Numbered from the stretch's first letter, positions 16,805 through 26,364 are shown. The stretch: 64,000 nucleotides of DNA from Caulobacteraceae bacterium (GCA_947475415.1 CANJLH010000001.1:62001-126000); one strand, 5' to 3'. The notes: generated from the sequence alone by a model not told the origin. Numbers and translations are program-made.

Positions 16805-18079
16805 CTACTTCACCTCGACAGTCACCGGGAACCGCTCGAAGTAGAACCCGAACCGCGCGCGGATTTCCTCCGGGGTCAGGCCGAAGTCGCGGCGGAGGTC
16901 GTAGTGGATCTGGCCGTACTTACCCCGCGGCGCCCGGGCGATGAAGTCCGCCCAGGCTGCGCGTAGAGCGTCGCTGATCGGCATGCCGGCCTTGCGGTAG
17001 ATTTCCTCCACCGTCGCCATCGGCGCGGCCATGAACTTGTCGAAATAGACGTCCACCGTGCGTTCCGGATCCAGCCGGTCGCGGTCGCGCACGCAGGCGC
17101 GCAGCAGCCGCTCATAGCGGTCGATCCAGTAGTCGGAGGTCTTCTTCGGCTCCACCGTCCGGCGCGAGATCCGCTGGCGGTAGCAGTTGCTGGTGATCGC
17201 CGACTGGATCGAAGCCACCGGATCGCGGTGGGTCATCACTACGGTGGCGTCCGGGAACACCGTGGTCAGCGGGACCAGGTTTTCCATGTGCTGCGGGCAC
17301 TTCATCAGCCAGCGTTTTGTCCCGGTCTGGAAGTTCAGCACCTGCAGGCACTTCTTCAGGTAGCGGAACACCGGCGTCTGGTCGTGGGTCTCGCAGTAGT
17401 CGCGCCAGGCCGGAGAGAAGGTCAGCCACTCGATGTGATAGCTGCCGAAGTCGATGCAGCTGAACTCCACGTCCTCGGAAATGTGGTCGGGGCTGAACTC
17501 GTGCATGGCCTTGGTGTAGGGCAGCAGCGCGTCGGCCTGGACCCATTCGGCGGCGCATTTGGCGTGACGCGGATCCTCCTGGCCGGGGGTCGCCACCTCG
17601 TCCGCCGCCGGAACCGGCCGGATGGCCTCCCAGTAGGGAAGCGAACGCAGGTTGCGGTCGGCGGCCAGGAAGTTCTGCAGATGGGTGGTGCCTGACCTGG
17701 GCAGGCCCGCCACCACCAGCGGCCGTTCGATGGGAATGTCGAGGATTTCCGGGTGGCGGCGCACCAGATCCTCCACCCGCAGGCGCGTCGTCGCATAGCG
17801 GACGCACATGCCGAAGATTGTGCTGCGGCCCAGCCGCGACAGGCCCGCGTCATCAGCCGCGCACTTCAGCCACAGACGCATCCGTTCGCGAAATCCGTCG
17901 TCGCCGAAGTCCGAAAGACCGGTGGCCTGGCGCGCGAGGTCCAGAACGTGTTCCTCCTCCAGCCGCGGCTCCTGCGCGGCGTCCACCGCGGCGCGCTGCA
18001 CAGCGCTCAGCACCGGATCGTGCAGGTCGGTGATGTCGATGATCACGCCCGGTCCGGTGCCGTCGTTTGCCTGGCTCAT
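16805..18079 (-). CDS. Sulfotransferase family protein
   Basis: This is a 424-residue PAPS-dependent sulfotransferase. The 5'-phosphosulfate loop is GLPRSGTTHLQNFLA (about 125-139) and the 3'-phosphate-binding motif is THRDPVASIQSA (about 265-276). Bacterial members of this length transfer sulfate to lipids, steroids or glycans in the cytoplasm. It is the last gene of a minus-strand run: LysR regulator, luciferase-like oxidoreductase, then this gene, with 9 and 15 bp gaps, so it is very likely one operon. The substrate may be a hydroxylated product of the oxidoreductase upstream; that is inference. Confidence 0.88.
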   Translation of the reverse strand: MSQANDGTGPGVIIDITDLHDPVLSAVQRAAVDAAQEPRLEEEHVLDLARQATGLSDFGDDGFRERMRLWLKCAADDAGLSRLGRSTIFGMCVRYATTRLRVEDLVRRHPEILDIPIERPLVVAGLPRSGTTHLQNFLAADRNLRSLPYWEAIRPVPAADEVATPGQEDPRHAKCAAEWVQADALLPYTKAMHEFSPDHISEDVEFSCIDFGSYHIEWLTFSPAWRDYCETHDQTPVFRYLKKCLQVLNFQTGTKRWLMKCPQHMENLVPLTTVFPDATVVMTHRDPVASIQSAITSNCYRQRISRRTVEPKKTSDYWIDRYERLLRACVRDRDRLDPERTVDVYFDKFMAAPMATVEEIYRKAGMPISDALRAAWADFIARAPRGKYGQIHYDLRRDFGLTPEEIRARFGFYFERFPVTVEVK

Positions 18080-18094
18080 ATGCGTCGATGCTCC

Positions 18095-18913
18095 CTACAG
18101 GGCTGTGTTGATCACCGCCTCGGCGACCTTGCGGAACTGGGCGAAGGTCTCGGCGGGACTGAAGTCCAAGGCGACGGCGAAACAGCCGGCGTCGCGGTAA
18201 CGCCGGATGGCGTCGACGCCCTCGGCCGCATCGCTGACCCGGAAACGGATCGAACGGGGCACCTTGCGGCCGGCCATCTGGTCCAGCCGTTCACCCCCGG
18301 TCTGCAGTTCCTGCGGCGACAGGCCGGTGGGGTGCCAGACGTCGGCGTATTTCGCCGCCCGTTCCATGGGCAGCCGCTTCAGCGCCCGCGCGCCGACCCA
18401 GATGGGCGGCCCGGGCTTCTGCACCGGGCAAGGCTCGAACCTGATCTTCGAACTGCGCGACCAGCGGCCTTCATGGCTGATCTCGCCGCCCTTCCAGCAG
18501 GTGGCGAAGACGTCCAGGGTCTCATCGGTCACGGCGCCGCGGGGCGCAAACTGAGCCCGCCGATCCAGGGCGTCGAACTCCCGCTCCGCCCAGCCGGTGC
18601 CGATCCCGATGTCCAGCCGACCCTTGGAGAGCACATCGATTGTAGCCAGCATCTTCGCGGTCAGCACCGCGTCGCGGTAGGGCAGAATCAGCACCCCGGT
18701 CCCCAGCCGGATGCCCGTCGTGCGAGCCGCGACATGAGCCAGCGTGGTCAGGATCTCCAGCCAGTAGCCGCCGTACATGGTGTACTCCGGCACGCCGATC
18801 ACATGGTCGGTCAGCCACAGCCCCTCATAACCCATCGCCTCGAAACAGGGCGCCTCGGCGATGGCTTCGGCCGCATAGGGGCCGGTGTTAGGAACAACGA
18901 CGTCAAGGCGCAT
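18095..18913 (-). CDS. LLM-class (F420-type) flavin-dependent oxidoreductase
   Basis: This is a 272-residue luciferase-like monooxygenase-fold protein. Family signatures are GYEGLWLTDHV, RLGTGVLILPYRDAVLTAKMLATIDVLSKGRLDIGIGTGW and the KPGPPIWVGA strand. This layout matches LLM-class F420-dependent oxidoreductases (TIGR03619-like). Some members use FMN, and the cofactor cannot be told here. It sits between the LysR gene and the sulfotransferase in one operon, so it may modify the molecule that is later sulfated. Confidence 0.88.
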   Translation of the reverse strand: MRLDVVVPNTGPYAAEAIAEAPCFEAMGYEGLWLTDHVIGVPEYTMYGGYWLEILTTLAHVAARTTGIRLGTGVLILPYRDAVLTAKMLATIDVLSKGRLDIGIGTGWAEREFDALDRRAQFAPRGAVTDETLDVFATCWKGGEISHEGRWSRSSKIRFEPCPVQKPGPPIWVGARALKRLPMERAAKYADVWHPTGLSPQELQTGGERLDQMAGRKVPRSIRFRVSDAAEGVDAIRRYRDAGCFAVALDFSPAETFAQFRKVAEAVINTAL

Positions 18914-18922
18914 TGGCGGGCC

Positions 18923-19837
18923 TCAGGCGTTGGCCTCGGCGCCGGTGATCTCCTTGGAGACGTCCTTGGCCAGGGTCCAGAAATGGTTGAGCAGGGCGCG
19001 GGCCGGTTCGCCGCGGCGGACCAGATGATACTCGATATCATGCACCGGTCCGCTGATCGGCACATGCGCGAACCCTTGCGGCATTCCGGGCTCCGAGTCT
19101 GGCCAGCCATAGGCAACCATCAACAGCCGTTCCTGGCGGGCGTAGTAGCCGATCGCCTGCTGTCCCTCGGTCACCACCACCAGCTCTGCGCCGGCCGCCG
19201 CAAAGGGACCCAGGAATCGTTCGTGGACGCTGGGATTGAGCCGCGGATCGGTGACAGCGATGCGCTGCCCCGCGAGATCGGCCATTGTGACGCTGGCCGC
19301 AGCGGCCAGGGGATTTTCCGAAGGAATGAACAGGCTTGGACGAGCCCGATGAATGATCAGGCTCTCCATGTCGTTCAGTTCCAGGGTCACCGGCAGAATC
19401 GCCACATCAAGCGTACGCCGCCGCAGCTTGGCGATCAGCCTCGGCGTGTAGTTGCTGGCCAGCTCCAGCCCCGCCCTGGGATAGCGCGCCTGGAAACGGG
19501 TGATTAGCAACCGGCGCCCGGGCAGCCAGAAATCGTAGGGCGTTGAACCCAGGCTGACCACCGACGAGTGCGCGCGGCCCACATCGCGCATGGCAGCCCG
19601 CGCCCGCTCGGCGGCGTCGGAGAGCTCCCGGGCGTGTTTCAGCAGCGCTTCGCCCTCGCTGGTCAGCGACACCTTGCGAGTCGAACGCACCAGCAGCAGG
19701 CAGCCCATCTGAGCTTCAAGCTGCTGAATTTGCCGCGAAAGCCACGGCTGATCCACCCGCAACCGCTTGGCAGCGCGGTTGAACGACAGCTCTTCGGCCA
19801 CCGCCACAAATCTGATTAGCCATTCCAGGTCCGACAT
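18923..19837 (-). CDS. LysR-family transcription regulator
   Basis: This encodes 304 residues from ATG 19837; longer in-frame starts only add non-family sequence. The N-terminal winged helix (VAEELSFNRAAKRLRVDQPWLSRQIQQLE, about 10-40) is canonical. Residues about 90-300 form the periplasmic-binding-protein-like effector domain. The gene is transcribed away from a SnoaL/enoyl-CoA hydratase cluster starting at 19943. It is followed closely by the oxidoreductase and sulfotransferase, so it probably controls both directions from the 105-bp divergent spacer. Confidence 0.9.
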   Translation of the reverse strand: MSDLEWLIRFVAVAEELSFNRAAKRLRVDQPWLSRQIQQLEAQMGCLLLVRSTRKVSLTSEGEALLKHARELSDAAERARAAMRDVGRAHSSVVSLGSTPYDFWLPGRRLLITRFQARYPRAGLELASNYTPRLIAKLRRRTLDVAILPVTLELNDMESLIIHRARPSLFIPSENPLAAAASVTMADLAGQRIAVTDPRLNPSVHERFLGPFAAAGAELVVVTEGQQAIGYYARQERLLMVAYGWPDSEPGMPQGFAHVPISGPVHDIEYHLVRRGEPARALLNHFWTLAKDVSKEITGAEANA

Positions 19838-19942
19838 CGGCGCGACACTGCCTAAACCCGGGCCAAGCTGCAACAGGGCGCAACGGGACTTGCAGCTTCG
19901 TGGTTTTCCGGGCGTGGTGGCAGCCGCAAGGGAGAGACGGTC

Positions 19943-20347
19943 ATGACCGAAGATGAAAAGACCTCGGCGCGCAACGAAATCGCCGAACTCATGCAACGTT
20001 ACGCAAGGGCCAGCGACTTCAACGACCGCGAGGCCTACGCGATGCTCTACCTTGAAGACGGCGTGCTCGACCTGCCGGACGGCCAGCAGCACAAGGGCCG
20101 CGACGCCCTGCGCTCCACGCCCAAGCCACAGGGCGTCAAGCGTCGGCATTACTTCATGCCGCCCGTGCTGGAATTCGGCGCCGACGGTGAAGCCACTGGT
20201 CACGGATACTGCGTCGTGTTCAATTTTGACGAGGCGACCAACAAGGCCGGCCCGCCCCGCTCGATCGACTACCAGACCACCTATCGCCACACAGCGGAGG
20301 GATGGCGGATCGCCAACCACAGGGTCCGCCCATCCTTTGGCGGCTGA
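19943..20347 (+). CDS. SnoaL-like (NTF2-fold) protein
   Basis: This is a 134-residue protein with GGGAGAG upstream. The opening NEIAELMQRYARASDFNDREAYAMLY and the closing YRHTAEGWRIANHRV are typical of SnoaL-like domains that act in ring-degrading or steroid-like pathways. It starts the 19943-22786 plus-strand cluster, divergent from LysR. The next gene begins 38 bp after its stop. Confidence 0.85.
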   Translation: MTEDEKTSARNEIAELMQRYARASDFNDREAYAMLYLEDGVLDLPDGQQHKGRDALRSTPKPQGVKRRHYFMPPVLEFGADGEATGHGYCVVFNFDEATNKAGPPRSIDYQTTYRHTAEGWRIANHRVRPSFGG

Positions 20348-20385
20348 TGCCGACCCGCGCGCCACTTTTCCAAGGAGACAAAGAC

Positions 20386-21168
20386 ATGGCCGAACTCGAA
20401 ACCCTGCTCTTCGAGGTGAGCGACAAGATCGCCACCATCACCCTCAACCGCCCGGCGGCGATGAATTCGTTCAACGGCAAGATGCTGGAGGAGATGAAAT
20501 CCTGCTGGCAGCGGGTGCAGGCGGACGACAACATCCACGTGGCGATCCTAAGGGCCTCTGAGGGCCGCGCATTCTGCACCGGCGTCGACGTCCGCGAGGG
20601 CCGCCCGTCGCCAGATAATCTGTGGTCGCATGTGGATCCGGGCGAATATCTGTCGCCGAAGATGGTGGCCTGCTGGAAACCGGTGGTGACCGCGGTGCAC
20701 GGCATGTGCGCCGGCGGCGCCTTCTACATGATCAATGAGAGCGACATCGTCATCTGCTCGGAGGACGCCACCTTCTTCGACCCGCATGTGACCTACGGCA
20801 TGACTTCGTCCCTGGAGCCGATCGGCATGACCTATCGCCAGCCCCTCGGCGACGTCCTGCGCATGGTGCTACTAGGCAACGATGAGCGGATCGGCGCCCA
20901 GTCGGCCCTGCGTCAGGGGATCGTCAGCGAGGTGACAACCCTGGACAACCTCTATGTCCGCGCCCGCGAATTGGCGACCAAGATCGCCGCCAAGCCGACA
21001 GCGGCGACGCAAGGATCTGTCCGCGCGATCTGGGAATCCCTGGACCTACCCCGCGGCATCGCCCTGCGTACTGGGCTGAAATACTGCCAGTTGGGCAATC
21101 CGGTGGGCATCCCACAGGTGGACCGCAATGCGGTGATGGCCGCAGCAAAGGTCTTCGAGGTCCGCTGA
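20386..21168 (+). CDS. Enoyl-CoA hydratase/isomerase family protein
   Basis: This is a 260-residue crotonase. ATG 20386 has AAGGAGA upstream. The oxyanion-hole segments are GRAFCTGVDV and HGMCAGGAFYMINESDI. The region normally bearing the second catalytic Glu reads DPHVTYGMTSSLEPIG, so Glu remains only at the end of that helix. It is cytoplasmic and acts on an acyl-CoA. It is embedded between two SnoaL-like genes, the composition expected for degradation of a cyclic or branched carboxylic acid. Confidence 0.88.
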   Translation: MAELETLLFEVSDKIATITLNRPAAMNSFNGKMLEEMKSCWQRVQADDNIHVAILRASEGRAFCTGVDVREGRPSPDNLWSHVDPGEYLSPKMVACWKPVVTAVHGMCAGGAFYMINESDIVICSEDATFFDPHVTYGMTSSLEPIGMTYRQPLGDVLRMVLLGNDERIGAQSALRQGIVSEVTTLDNLYVRARELATKIAAKPTAATQGSVRAIWESLDLPRGIALRTGLKYCQLGNPVGIPQVDRNAVMAAAKVFEVR

Positions 21169-21229
21169 CGAAACGCAAACCGGCGCGGCGGCGATCGACA
21201 TCACCGCCGCGCCGATTTTCCGGGAGAAA

Positions 21230-21628
21230 ATGATGGCAAGCGATTCTCCACCCGCCGCCGCCCTTAGGGCCCTGTTGAACGCCTTTGAAGTGATGGACTT
21301 CGATACGGTTGGTCGACTGATCGCCGATGACGCCCAGTTCGACTTTCCCTATGGCGGTCAGGCGCCAGTCAAGGGACGCGCGGCGATCCTGGACTTCCTG
21401 CGCGTCGGCATGGCGACCTTTCTGAAGTCCATGGACTTCACCATCGCCGCTATTCATCCGGCTGCGGACCCGGAATTGGTGTTCGCCGAATATTCGTCCA
21501 CGGGGGTGATGACCAACGATCGGCCCTACGCCAACCGCTACATCTGCCTGCTGCGGGCGTCGGGAGGCAAGATCACCCTGTTCCGGGAATTTTATAATCC
21601 GGCCGCGATCGCGGCGGCGAAGGCGTGA
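21230..21628 (+). CDS. SnoaL-like (NTF2-fold) protein
   Basis: This encodes 132 residues from ATG 21230 (a second ATG follows immediately at 21233), with GGGAG four bases upstream. Residues FEVMDFDTVGRLIADDAQFDFPYGGQAPVKGRAAILDFL fit the cone-fold NTF2 pattern. The gene overlaps or abuts the next start (the GTG at 21625 lies inside its last codons), indicating translational coupling with the lipocalin-like gene. Confidence 0.85.
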   Translation: MMASDSPPAAALRALLNAFEVMDFDTVGRLIADDAQFDFPYGGQAPVKGRAAILDFLRVGMATFLKSMDFTIAAIHPAADPELVFAEYSSTGVMTNDRPYANRYICLLRASGGKITLFREFYNPAAIAAAKA

Positions 21629-21630
21629 GC

Positions 21631-22026
21631 ATGGATGCGAGCCAGTTAGCGGGATGCTGGACCCTGGTGGTCTGGGAGAGGATCGGCGCCAATGGCGCCG
21701 TGAGCCATCCGTATTCTGACCGGGCCAGCGGGCGGATTTTCTATGACGCCAACGGCTTGATGGGCGCCTTTCTGATGCACCCTGACTGGCCGCGCGGCGA
21801 GACGGCCGCCGAGCCGCGGTTTCTGTCCTACTCGGGCGGTTGGGAGTTGGACGGCGACATCGTCAACCACAACGTCGACATCTGCTCCGACCCCAAGTTC
21901 ATCGGCCTGGTGCTGCGCCGCCGTGTGGTACCCGACGGCGAGCGCATCGCGCTCTTAACCCTGCCTGCCAGGGGCCATGGCGAGCGGGAGTCCCAGCACC
22001 GCCTGCTCTGGGCGCGCGCCGGTTGA
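21631..22026 (+). CDS. Lipocalin-like domain protein
   Basis: This is a 131-residue protein opening LAGCWTLVVWE and continuing with YSGGWELDGDIVNHNVDICSDP, the pattern of the lipocalin-like domain PF13924 found in small ligand-binding or cyclase-like proteins. ATG 21631 is used here; a GTG at 21625 overlapping the upstream stop is possible. There is no signal peptide, so it is cytoplasmic. It is coupled to the SnoaL-like gene before it. Its exact role is unknown, probably substrate binding in the same pathway. Confidence 0.78.
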   Translation: MDASQLAGCWTLVVWERIGANGAVSHPYSDRASGRIFYDANGLMGAFLMHPDWPRGETAAEPRFLSYSGGWELDGDIVNHNVDICSDPKFIGLVLRRRVVPDGERIALLTLPARGHGERESQHRLLWARAG

Positions 22027-22111
22027 AGCGCTTGCCTAACCGGCGGGTAACGCTAGGAATGCGCCACGCCCGAACGGCGCGCAACCACGACACGCGACAA
22101 GGTGACGATCC

Positions 22112-22786
22112 ATGAAGATGAACGGGGAGCAGTTGATCGCCGCGCCGCGCGATGCGGTCTGGGCCGCGCTCAACGACCCTGAGGTGCTGAAAGCCTGCAT
22201 CCCCGGCTGCCAGTCACTGGAAAAGATTGACGACGAACACATGAAGGCCGCAGCCGCCATCAAGGTTGGGCCGATCAGCGCCCGGTTCGCCGGCGAGGTC
22301 ACGCTATCTGACCGCGATCCGCCCAACGGCTATCGAATCTCCGGCGAGGGGTCCGGGGGCGCGGCGGGTTTCGCCAAGGGCGGCGCCACAGTGCGCCTCA
22401 CCGACGAGGTCGGCGGCACGAAGCTCTCCTATGATGTTGACGCTCAGGTGGGCGGCAAGCTGGCTCAGTTAGGCGGCGGACTGATCGACGCCACCGCCAA
22501 GCAAATGGCGGGCGCCTTCTTCAAGAAGTTCGGCGAGATTGTCGCCCCGGCTCCCGCCGAAGCCGCGACGCCGGCCGATGCGCTCCCCCCAGCCGTGAGC
22601 TCGGTTGAAACCGCCACCATCGTGCTGCCCAAGCTGCCTCCCGCCGCCGTGGGCGCGCTGGCGATCGCCGCGGTGCTAGGCTTCTACCTGGGCCGGCAGG
22701 GTGACAGCATGTCCGGCCTGCTCGCCGCGATCCTGGTGATCGCCGTTGCGGCCATAGCCTACAATTTCGGCCGCAAGGCGCGGTAG
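22112..22786 (+). CDS. CoxG-like SRPBCC protein with C-terminal membrane anchor
   Basis: This is a 224-residue protein. Residues 1-150 match the carbon-monoxide-dehydrogenase subunit G (CoxG) branch of the SRPBCC fold (DAVWAALNDPEVLKACIPGCQSL, VGPISARFAGEV, AAGFAKGGATVRL). A Pro/Ala-rich linker leads to two short hydrophobic segments (about 175-193 and 200-217) at the C-terminus. CoxG proteins recruit molybdenum hydroxylases to the membrane. No coxMSL genes are in the window, so this could serve another hydroxylase or bind lipid. It is the last gene of its cluster and converges on the acyl-CoA synthetase with 7 bp between stops. Confidence 0.87.
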   Translation: MKMNGEQLIAAPRDAVWAALNDPEVLKACIPGCQSLEKIDDEHMKAAAAIKVGPISARFAGEVTLSDRDPPNGYRISGEGSGGAAGFAKGGATVRLTDEVGGTKLSYDVDAQVGGKLAQLGGGLIDATAKQMAGAFFKKFGEIVAPAPAEAATPADALPPAVSSVETATIVLPKLPPAAVGALAIAAVLGFYLGRQGDSMSGLLAAILVIAVAAIAYNFGRKAR

Positions 22787-22793
22787 GGTCTCC

Positions 22794-24317
22794 TCAGCCC
22801 CCCGACGCTTCCGCCTCGAACAGCGCCTTCACCGCCGGCATGGACACCTTCATGGATGGCGTGCGCGGCAGGTCGTCGACCCGGCGGAACTGCACCGGCA
22901 CCTGATAGGCGGTGAGTTGTTCGCGCAGGAAGGTCGAAAGCCCCTCGGCGCCCGGATCCTTGGCGCCCGGCTTGACGACATAGGCCGCCACCGGAACCGC
23001 CCCAAGCCGCTCATCCGGCAGGCCCACGACGCTGGCCTCCTTGATGGCCGGATGCTGTTCGATCGCCCTGACTACATGGTCGGGCAACACCTTGAACCCT
23101 CCGCGGATGATGGCGTTGTCGGCCCGGCCGGTGATCCACAGGAAGTGCTCAGCGTCGACCTTGGCCAGGTCGCTGACACGCACCCAGTTCTCGCCGTCGC
23201 CGATCACACCGCCGCGCAGCTCCAGGATTCCCACCTCGCCGGCCGGCAGCACCTCGAAGGTTTCCCGGTCGACCGTGCGCGCCTCCAGCCCCGGGTGCAT
23301 CCGTCCGGCCGAGCCGCGCTTTTCCTTCCAGTATTTATTGAAGGTGGTCAGCGACCATCCACAGATGGCGCCGGCGAACTCGGTCGCGCCATAGGTGGAT
23401 AGAACCGGCGTTCCGTAGCGCTCTACGAACTGGTCCACCACATCAGGCGAGATCGGCGCCGTACCGCAAGTGAAGTTGACGATGCTGGCCAGCTCCGCCT
23501 TGGGGATGTTGGCGTCGAGGATCATTTTCAGCACCGTGGGCGGCCCCCCGGCCGTCTTGGGCTTCACCTCGGCGACGACCTTGCGCCACTCTTCTACCGA
23601 AAACCGCTCCATCAGATGCATGGCCCGGCCGTCCACCGCCGCGGTGAGGGCGAAGTACATGCCAGAGATATGGACGAAAGGACTGAAGAGGATCGCCGAG
23701 CCGGGACGGATCTGCGGCGGATCGTCCTCGGAGCGGGTAGGATCGGCCCGGGCGGAGCGTTTGAAATTGAGCTCCAGCTGCCGGTAGGTGAGCGGCGCGC
23801 GCTTCGGCTCGCCGGTGGTGCCCGAGGTCAACATCAGCACCGCTATGTCAGGCAGCAGGTCGGCGAACGGACCGGGGCCGAGTTTCGACAACTCGGGATG
23901 GACCTTAATCTCGAAATCCAGGTTGTCTCCCAGCACAAGCCCAACCGCGCCGATCTCGCGGGTGGCGGCAACGATATCCTGGCGCGCCCAGTCGTCCGGC
24001 GAGGCCACCACCACCGAGGGCTTGAGCTTGCGAATGTCGGCGGCGACCTTGTTGTCGGGCATGATCGGATTCAGCGTGATCACGCAGCGTTCGCCGATGA
24101 TCACCCCCAGGATCGCCGAATAGTTCTGTGGCCGGTTGCGCAACATGACTCCAACGCCAGCGGCCGCGGGCAGGCCGAGGTCATCCAGCTTTTTCCTCAG
24201 GCCCTCCGCGGTGCGGCGAACATCGCGCCAGGTCACGGCCCGGTCCTTGAAGTGGACGGCTGGCTCAACCGAATCCAACGCCAGGACGCCGGCGATCTGC
24301 TTGGCGAGATAGGACAT
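22794..24317 (-). CDS. AMP-dependent acyl-CoA synthetase/ligase
   Basis: This encodes 507 residues from ATG 24317. The P-loop-like ANL motif is LMLTSGTTGEPKRAPLTYRQ, the A5 region is LSTYGATEFAGAI, and the C-terminal hinge and GGFKVLPDHV are recognisable. The catalytic Lys near the end lies in PRTPSMKVSM. It should activate a carboxylic acid to acyl-AMP and then acyl-CoA. It faces the TauD/aldolase cluster across a 177-bp divergent spacer and probably supplies CoA-activated substrate to the surrounding hydratase genes. Confidence 0.9.
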   Translation of the reverse strand: MSYLAKQIAGVLALDSVEPAVHFKDRAVTWRDVRRTAEGLRKKLDDLGLPAAAGVGVMLRNRPQNYSAILGVIIGERCVITLNPIMPDNKVAADIRKLKPSVVVASPDDWARQDIVAATREIGAVGLVLGDNLDFEIKVHPELSKLGPGPFADLLPDIAVLMLTSGTTGEPKRAPLTYRQLELNFKRSARADPTRSEDDPPQIRPGSAILFSPFVHISGMYFALTAAVDGRAMHLMERFSVEEWRKVVAEVKPKTAGGPPTVLKMILDANIPKAELASIVNFTCGTAPISPDVVDQFVERYGTPVLSTYGATEFAGAICGWSLTTFNKYWKEKRGSAGRMHPGLEARTVDRETFEVLPAGEVGILELRGGVIGDGENWVRVSDLAKVDAEHFLWITGRADNAIIRGGFKVLPDHVVRAIEQHPAIKEASVVGLPDERLGAVPVAAYVVKPGAKDPGAEGLSTFLREQLTAYQVPVQFRRVDDLPRTPSMKVSMPAVKALFEAEASGG

Positions 24318-24494
24318 CTGAACTCCCGAAGACAGGCGGGCGCATCGACCCCCGCACAAGTGGCCTTCTTCAATAATACTGGCCGGGTCCCGTCAATCGA
24401 CGGTCTTCAATTCGCAGTCAGGCGTGCGGTTCTCGACGTGCGGCGGGCGAGGACGTAGACTGACGCAACGCGAAGAAACACTAAGGGTGGAAAC

Positions 24495-25547
24495 ATGAAC
24501 GCGCCGATTCATCGCCCGTCCGCCGCTCAGCTCCGTGTCGGCGACGAAGTCCGCCAGGCGCCCTATGATCGTGGCCGCGGTGTGCCAGTGTTTGTCTCCC
24601 CGGTCGACCCCGCCCTCGCCCATGACCTGCAGGCGTCTGTCGCCTGGATTCAGTCTCGCCAGGCGGCGCTCGATGAGATGCTGTGCGAGGTCGGCGCGGT
24701 GGTGCTGCGCGGGTTCGCCTGGCGCGACACCGACGGCTTCGCCGCCGCCATCGACCACTATCCCACCATGGCCTACGGCTACCTGGGCGGCGCCACCCCC
24801 CGCGATCAGGTCAAGGGCAAGGTCTATGAGGCGACCCATGCGCCCGCGACAGCCAAGCTAATGTTCCACCAGGAGATGGCCTACCTGCCGCACTACCCGA
24901 GCAAACTGGCCTTCTTCTGCAACGCCGCACCGGAGACCGGCGGCGAAACCCTGATCGCCGACGTGCGCCGCTTTGACTCGGAGATGGATCAGAGATTCCG
25001 CGACGAAATCCGCCGCCGCGGCGTGCGCTACCGGCGCAACTTCCGGCGGCCTGACTGGTCGAGCGGGAACCTGGACCTGGACACTTTCCATCGTCCCTGG
25101 ACCGAGGCCTTCTCCACCAATGATCCGAAAGTCGCCGAGGCCGGCTGCGAGGCCATGGGCCTGGCCTTCGAATGGGAGACGAACGGCAGCCTATCGGTGA
25201 TCTATGATGCGCCAGGCTTCGTCACCCATCCAAGAACCGGGCGCGAAATCTGGTTCAACCAGATCCCCAGCCAGTCGCCCAACGTCTCCAGTGTCGGGAC
25301 CGAGCGTGCGGCCCTCTATGATTCGCACTACGGCGCGGACAATCCGCGGCCCTACCGCACCACCTATGCGGACGGCGGCGAGATCGCCTATGAGGACCTG
25401 ATGGCCCTCTATCCGCTGCTGGAATCCCTAGAAGTCGCCTTCCCCTGGCGGGCGGGCGACCTGATGCTGCTGGACAATTTCTACGTCTTCCACGGCCGCG
25501 GCGCCTACACCGGCAATCGGGACGTTCAAGTGGCCCTTCTGGGCTGA
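24495..25547 (+). CDS. TauD/TfdA-family Fe(II)/2-oxoglutarate dioxygenase
   Basis: This is a 350-residue non-haem iron oxygenase. The metal triad is visible: FHQEMAY supplies the first His and acidic residue (Glu in place of the common Asp), and the distal His is in YVFHGRGAYTG. The 2-oxoglutarate-binding Arg follows in GNRDVQVALLG at the very C-terminus. GGETLIADVRRF is a family signature. The closest general similarity is to SyrP/CAS-like members rather than taurine dioxygenase. It is the first gene of a plus-strand run with the aldolase and the RyR protein. The substrate is unknown. Confidence 0.88.
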   Translation: MNAPIHRPSAAQLRVGDEVRQAPYDRGRGVPVFVSPVDPALAHDLQASVAWIQSRQAALDEMLCEVGAVVLRGFAWRDTDGFAAAIDHYPTMAYGYLGGATPRDQVKGKVYEATHAPATAKLMFHQEMAYLPHYPSKLAFFCNAAPETGGETLIADVRRFDSEMDQRFRDEIRRRGVRYRRNFRRPDWSSGNLDLDTFHRPWTEAFSTNDPKVAEAGCEAMGLAFEWETNGSLSVIYDAPGFVTHPRTGREIWFNQIPSQSPNVSSVGTERAALYDSHYGADNPRPYRTTYADGGEIAYEDLMALYPLLESLEVAFPWRAGDLMLLDNFYVFHGRGAYTGNRDVQVALLG

Positions 25548-25559
25548 GAGAGAATCGCA

Positions 25560-26336
25560 ATGACCGCTGAATTGACTATCTCCGGCCGCCCGATCGAGGC
25601 GATGGACGCCGACGAAGCGCGCATTCGCCGCGATCTCGCCGCCTGCTATCGGCTGGTGGCGCTCTACGGCTGGGACGACCTGGTCGCCACCCACATTTCC
25701 GCGCGCGTCCCGGGTGAAGGCGAGCAGTTCCTGATCAACCCCTTCGGCATGTTGTTCGAGGAGGTCACCGCCTCGTCGCTGGTGAAAATCAACTCCGAGG
25801 GCGATATCCTGGCGCCGACGCCGCACCAGGTGAACGCCGCCGGCTTCACCATTCACTCTGCGGTGCACATGGCCCGCGAGGACGCCGGCTGCGTGATCCA
25901 TCTGCACAGCCGCGACGGGGTGGCGGTCTCCATGCTGGAGGAGGGGCTGCTGCCGCTGAACCAGACCGCCATGACCATCGCCCCCGACATCGCCTTCCAC
26001 GAATACGAAGGCGCGGCGCTGGACCTGGACGAGCGCGAGCGGCTGCAGGCCGACCTGGGGACCCGCAACCTGATGCTGCTGCGCAATCATGGCACCCTGA
26101 CGCTCGGCCGCTCGGTCGCCGAGGCCTTCACCCGCTGCTACTTCCTGGAAATGTCCTGCACGATGCAGATTCGCGCCATGTCCACCGGCCGCCCCTTGCA
26201 CCATGCCGATCCCGAAGTGGTGGCCAAGACCGGCAATGCCCTGAAGGGCGACTCCATCGATCGCTTCAGCCGTGGACTGGTCTGGCCCGCGCTGCTTCGC
26301 AAGCTTGATCGCATCGACCCCAGCTACGCCGACTGA
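25560..26336 (+). CDS. Class II aldolase/adducin family protein
   Basis: This 258-residue protein starts 12 bp after the dioxygenase gene with GAGAGA upstream. The zinc-binding pattern HLHSRDGVAVS (about 115-125) and RNHGTLTLGRSVAEAF (about 176-191) are diagnostic, and DLVATHISARVPG is the substrate loop. The general aldolase base Glu of sugar enzymes is not obvious, as in many adducin-type members paired with oxygenases. It is likely cytoplasmic, performing retro-aldol or decarboxylation chemistry on the neighbouring dioxygenase product. Confidence 0.88.
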   Translation: MTAELTISGRPIEAMDADEARIRRDLAACYRLVALYGWDDLVATHISARVPGEGEQFLINPFGMLFEEVTASSLVKINSEGDILAPTPHQVNAAGFTIHSAVHMAREDAGCVIHLHSRDGVAVSMLEEGLLPLNQTAMTIAPDIAFHEYEGAALDLDERERLQADLGTRNLMLLRNHGTLTLGRSVAEAFTRCYFLEMSCTMQIRAMSTGRPLHHADPEVVAKTGNALKGDSIDRFSRGLVWPALLRKLDRIDPSYAD

Positions 26337-26364
26337 CGCGGACCGCTGGGGGGAGCGCGCGGGC

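Noticed and set aside
17753..19507. 584-codon open frame on the plus strand
   Set aside because: It is exactly antisense to the sulfotransferase, luciferase-like and LysR genes, has low-complexity high-GC composition and no family resemblance.
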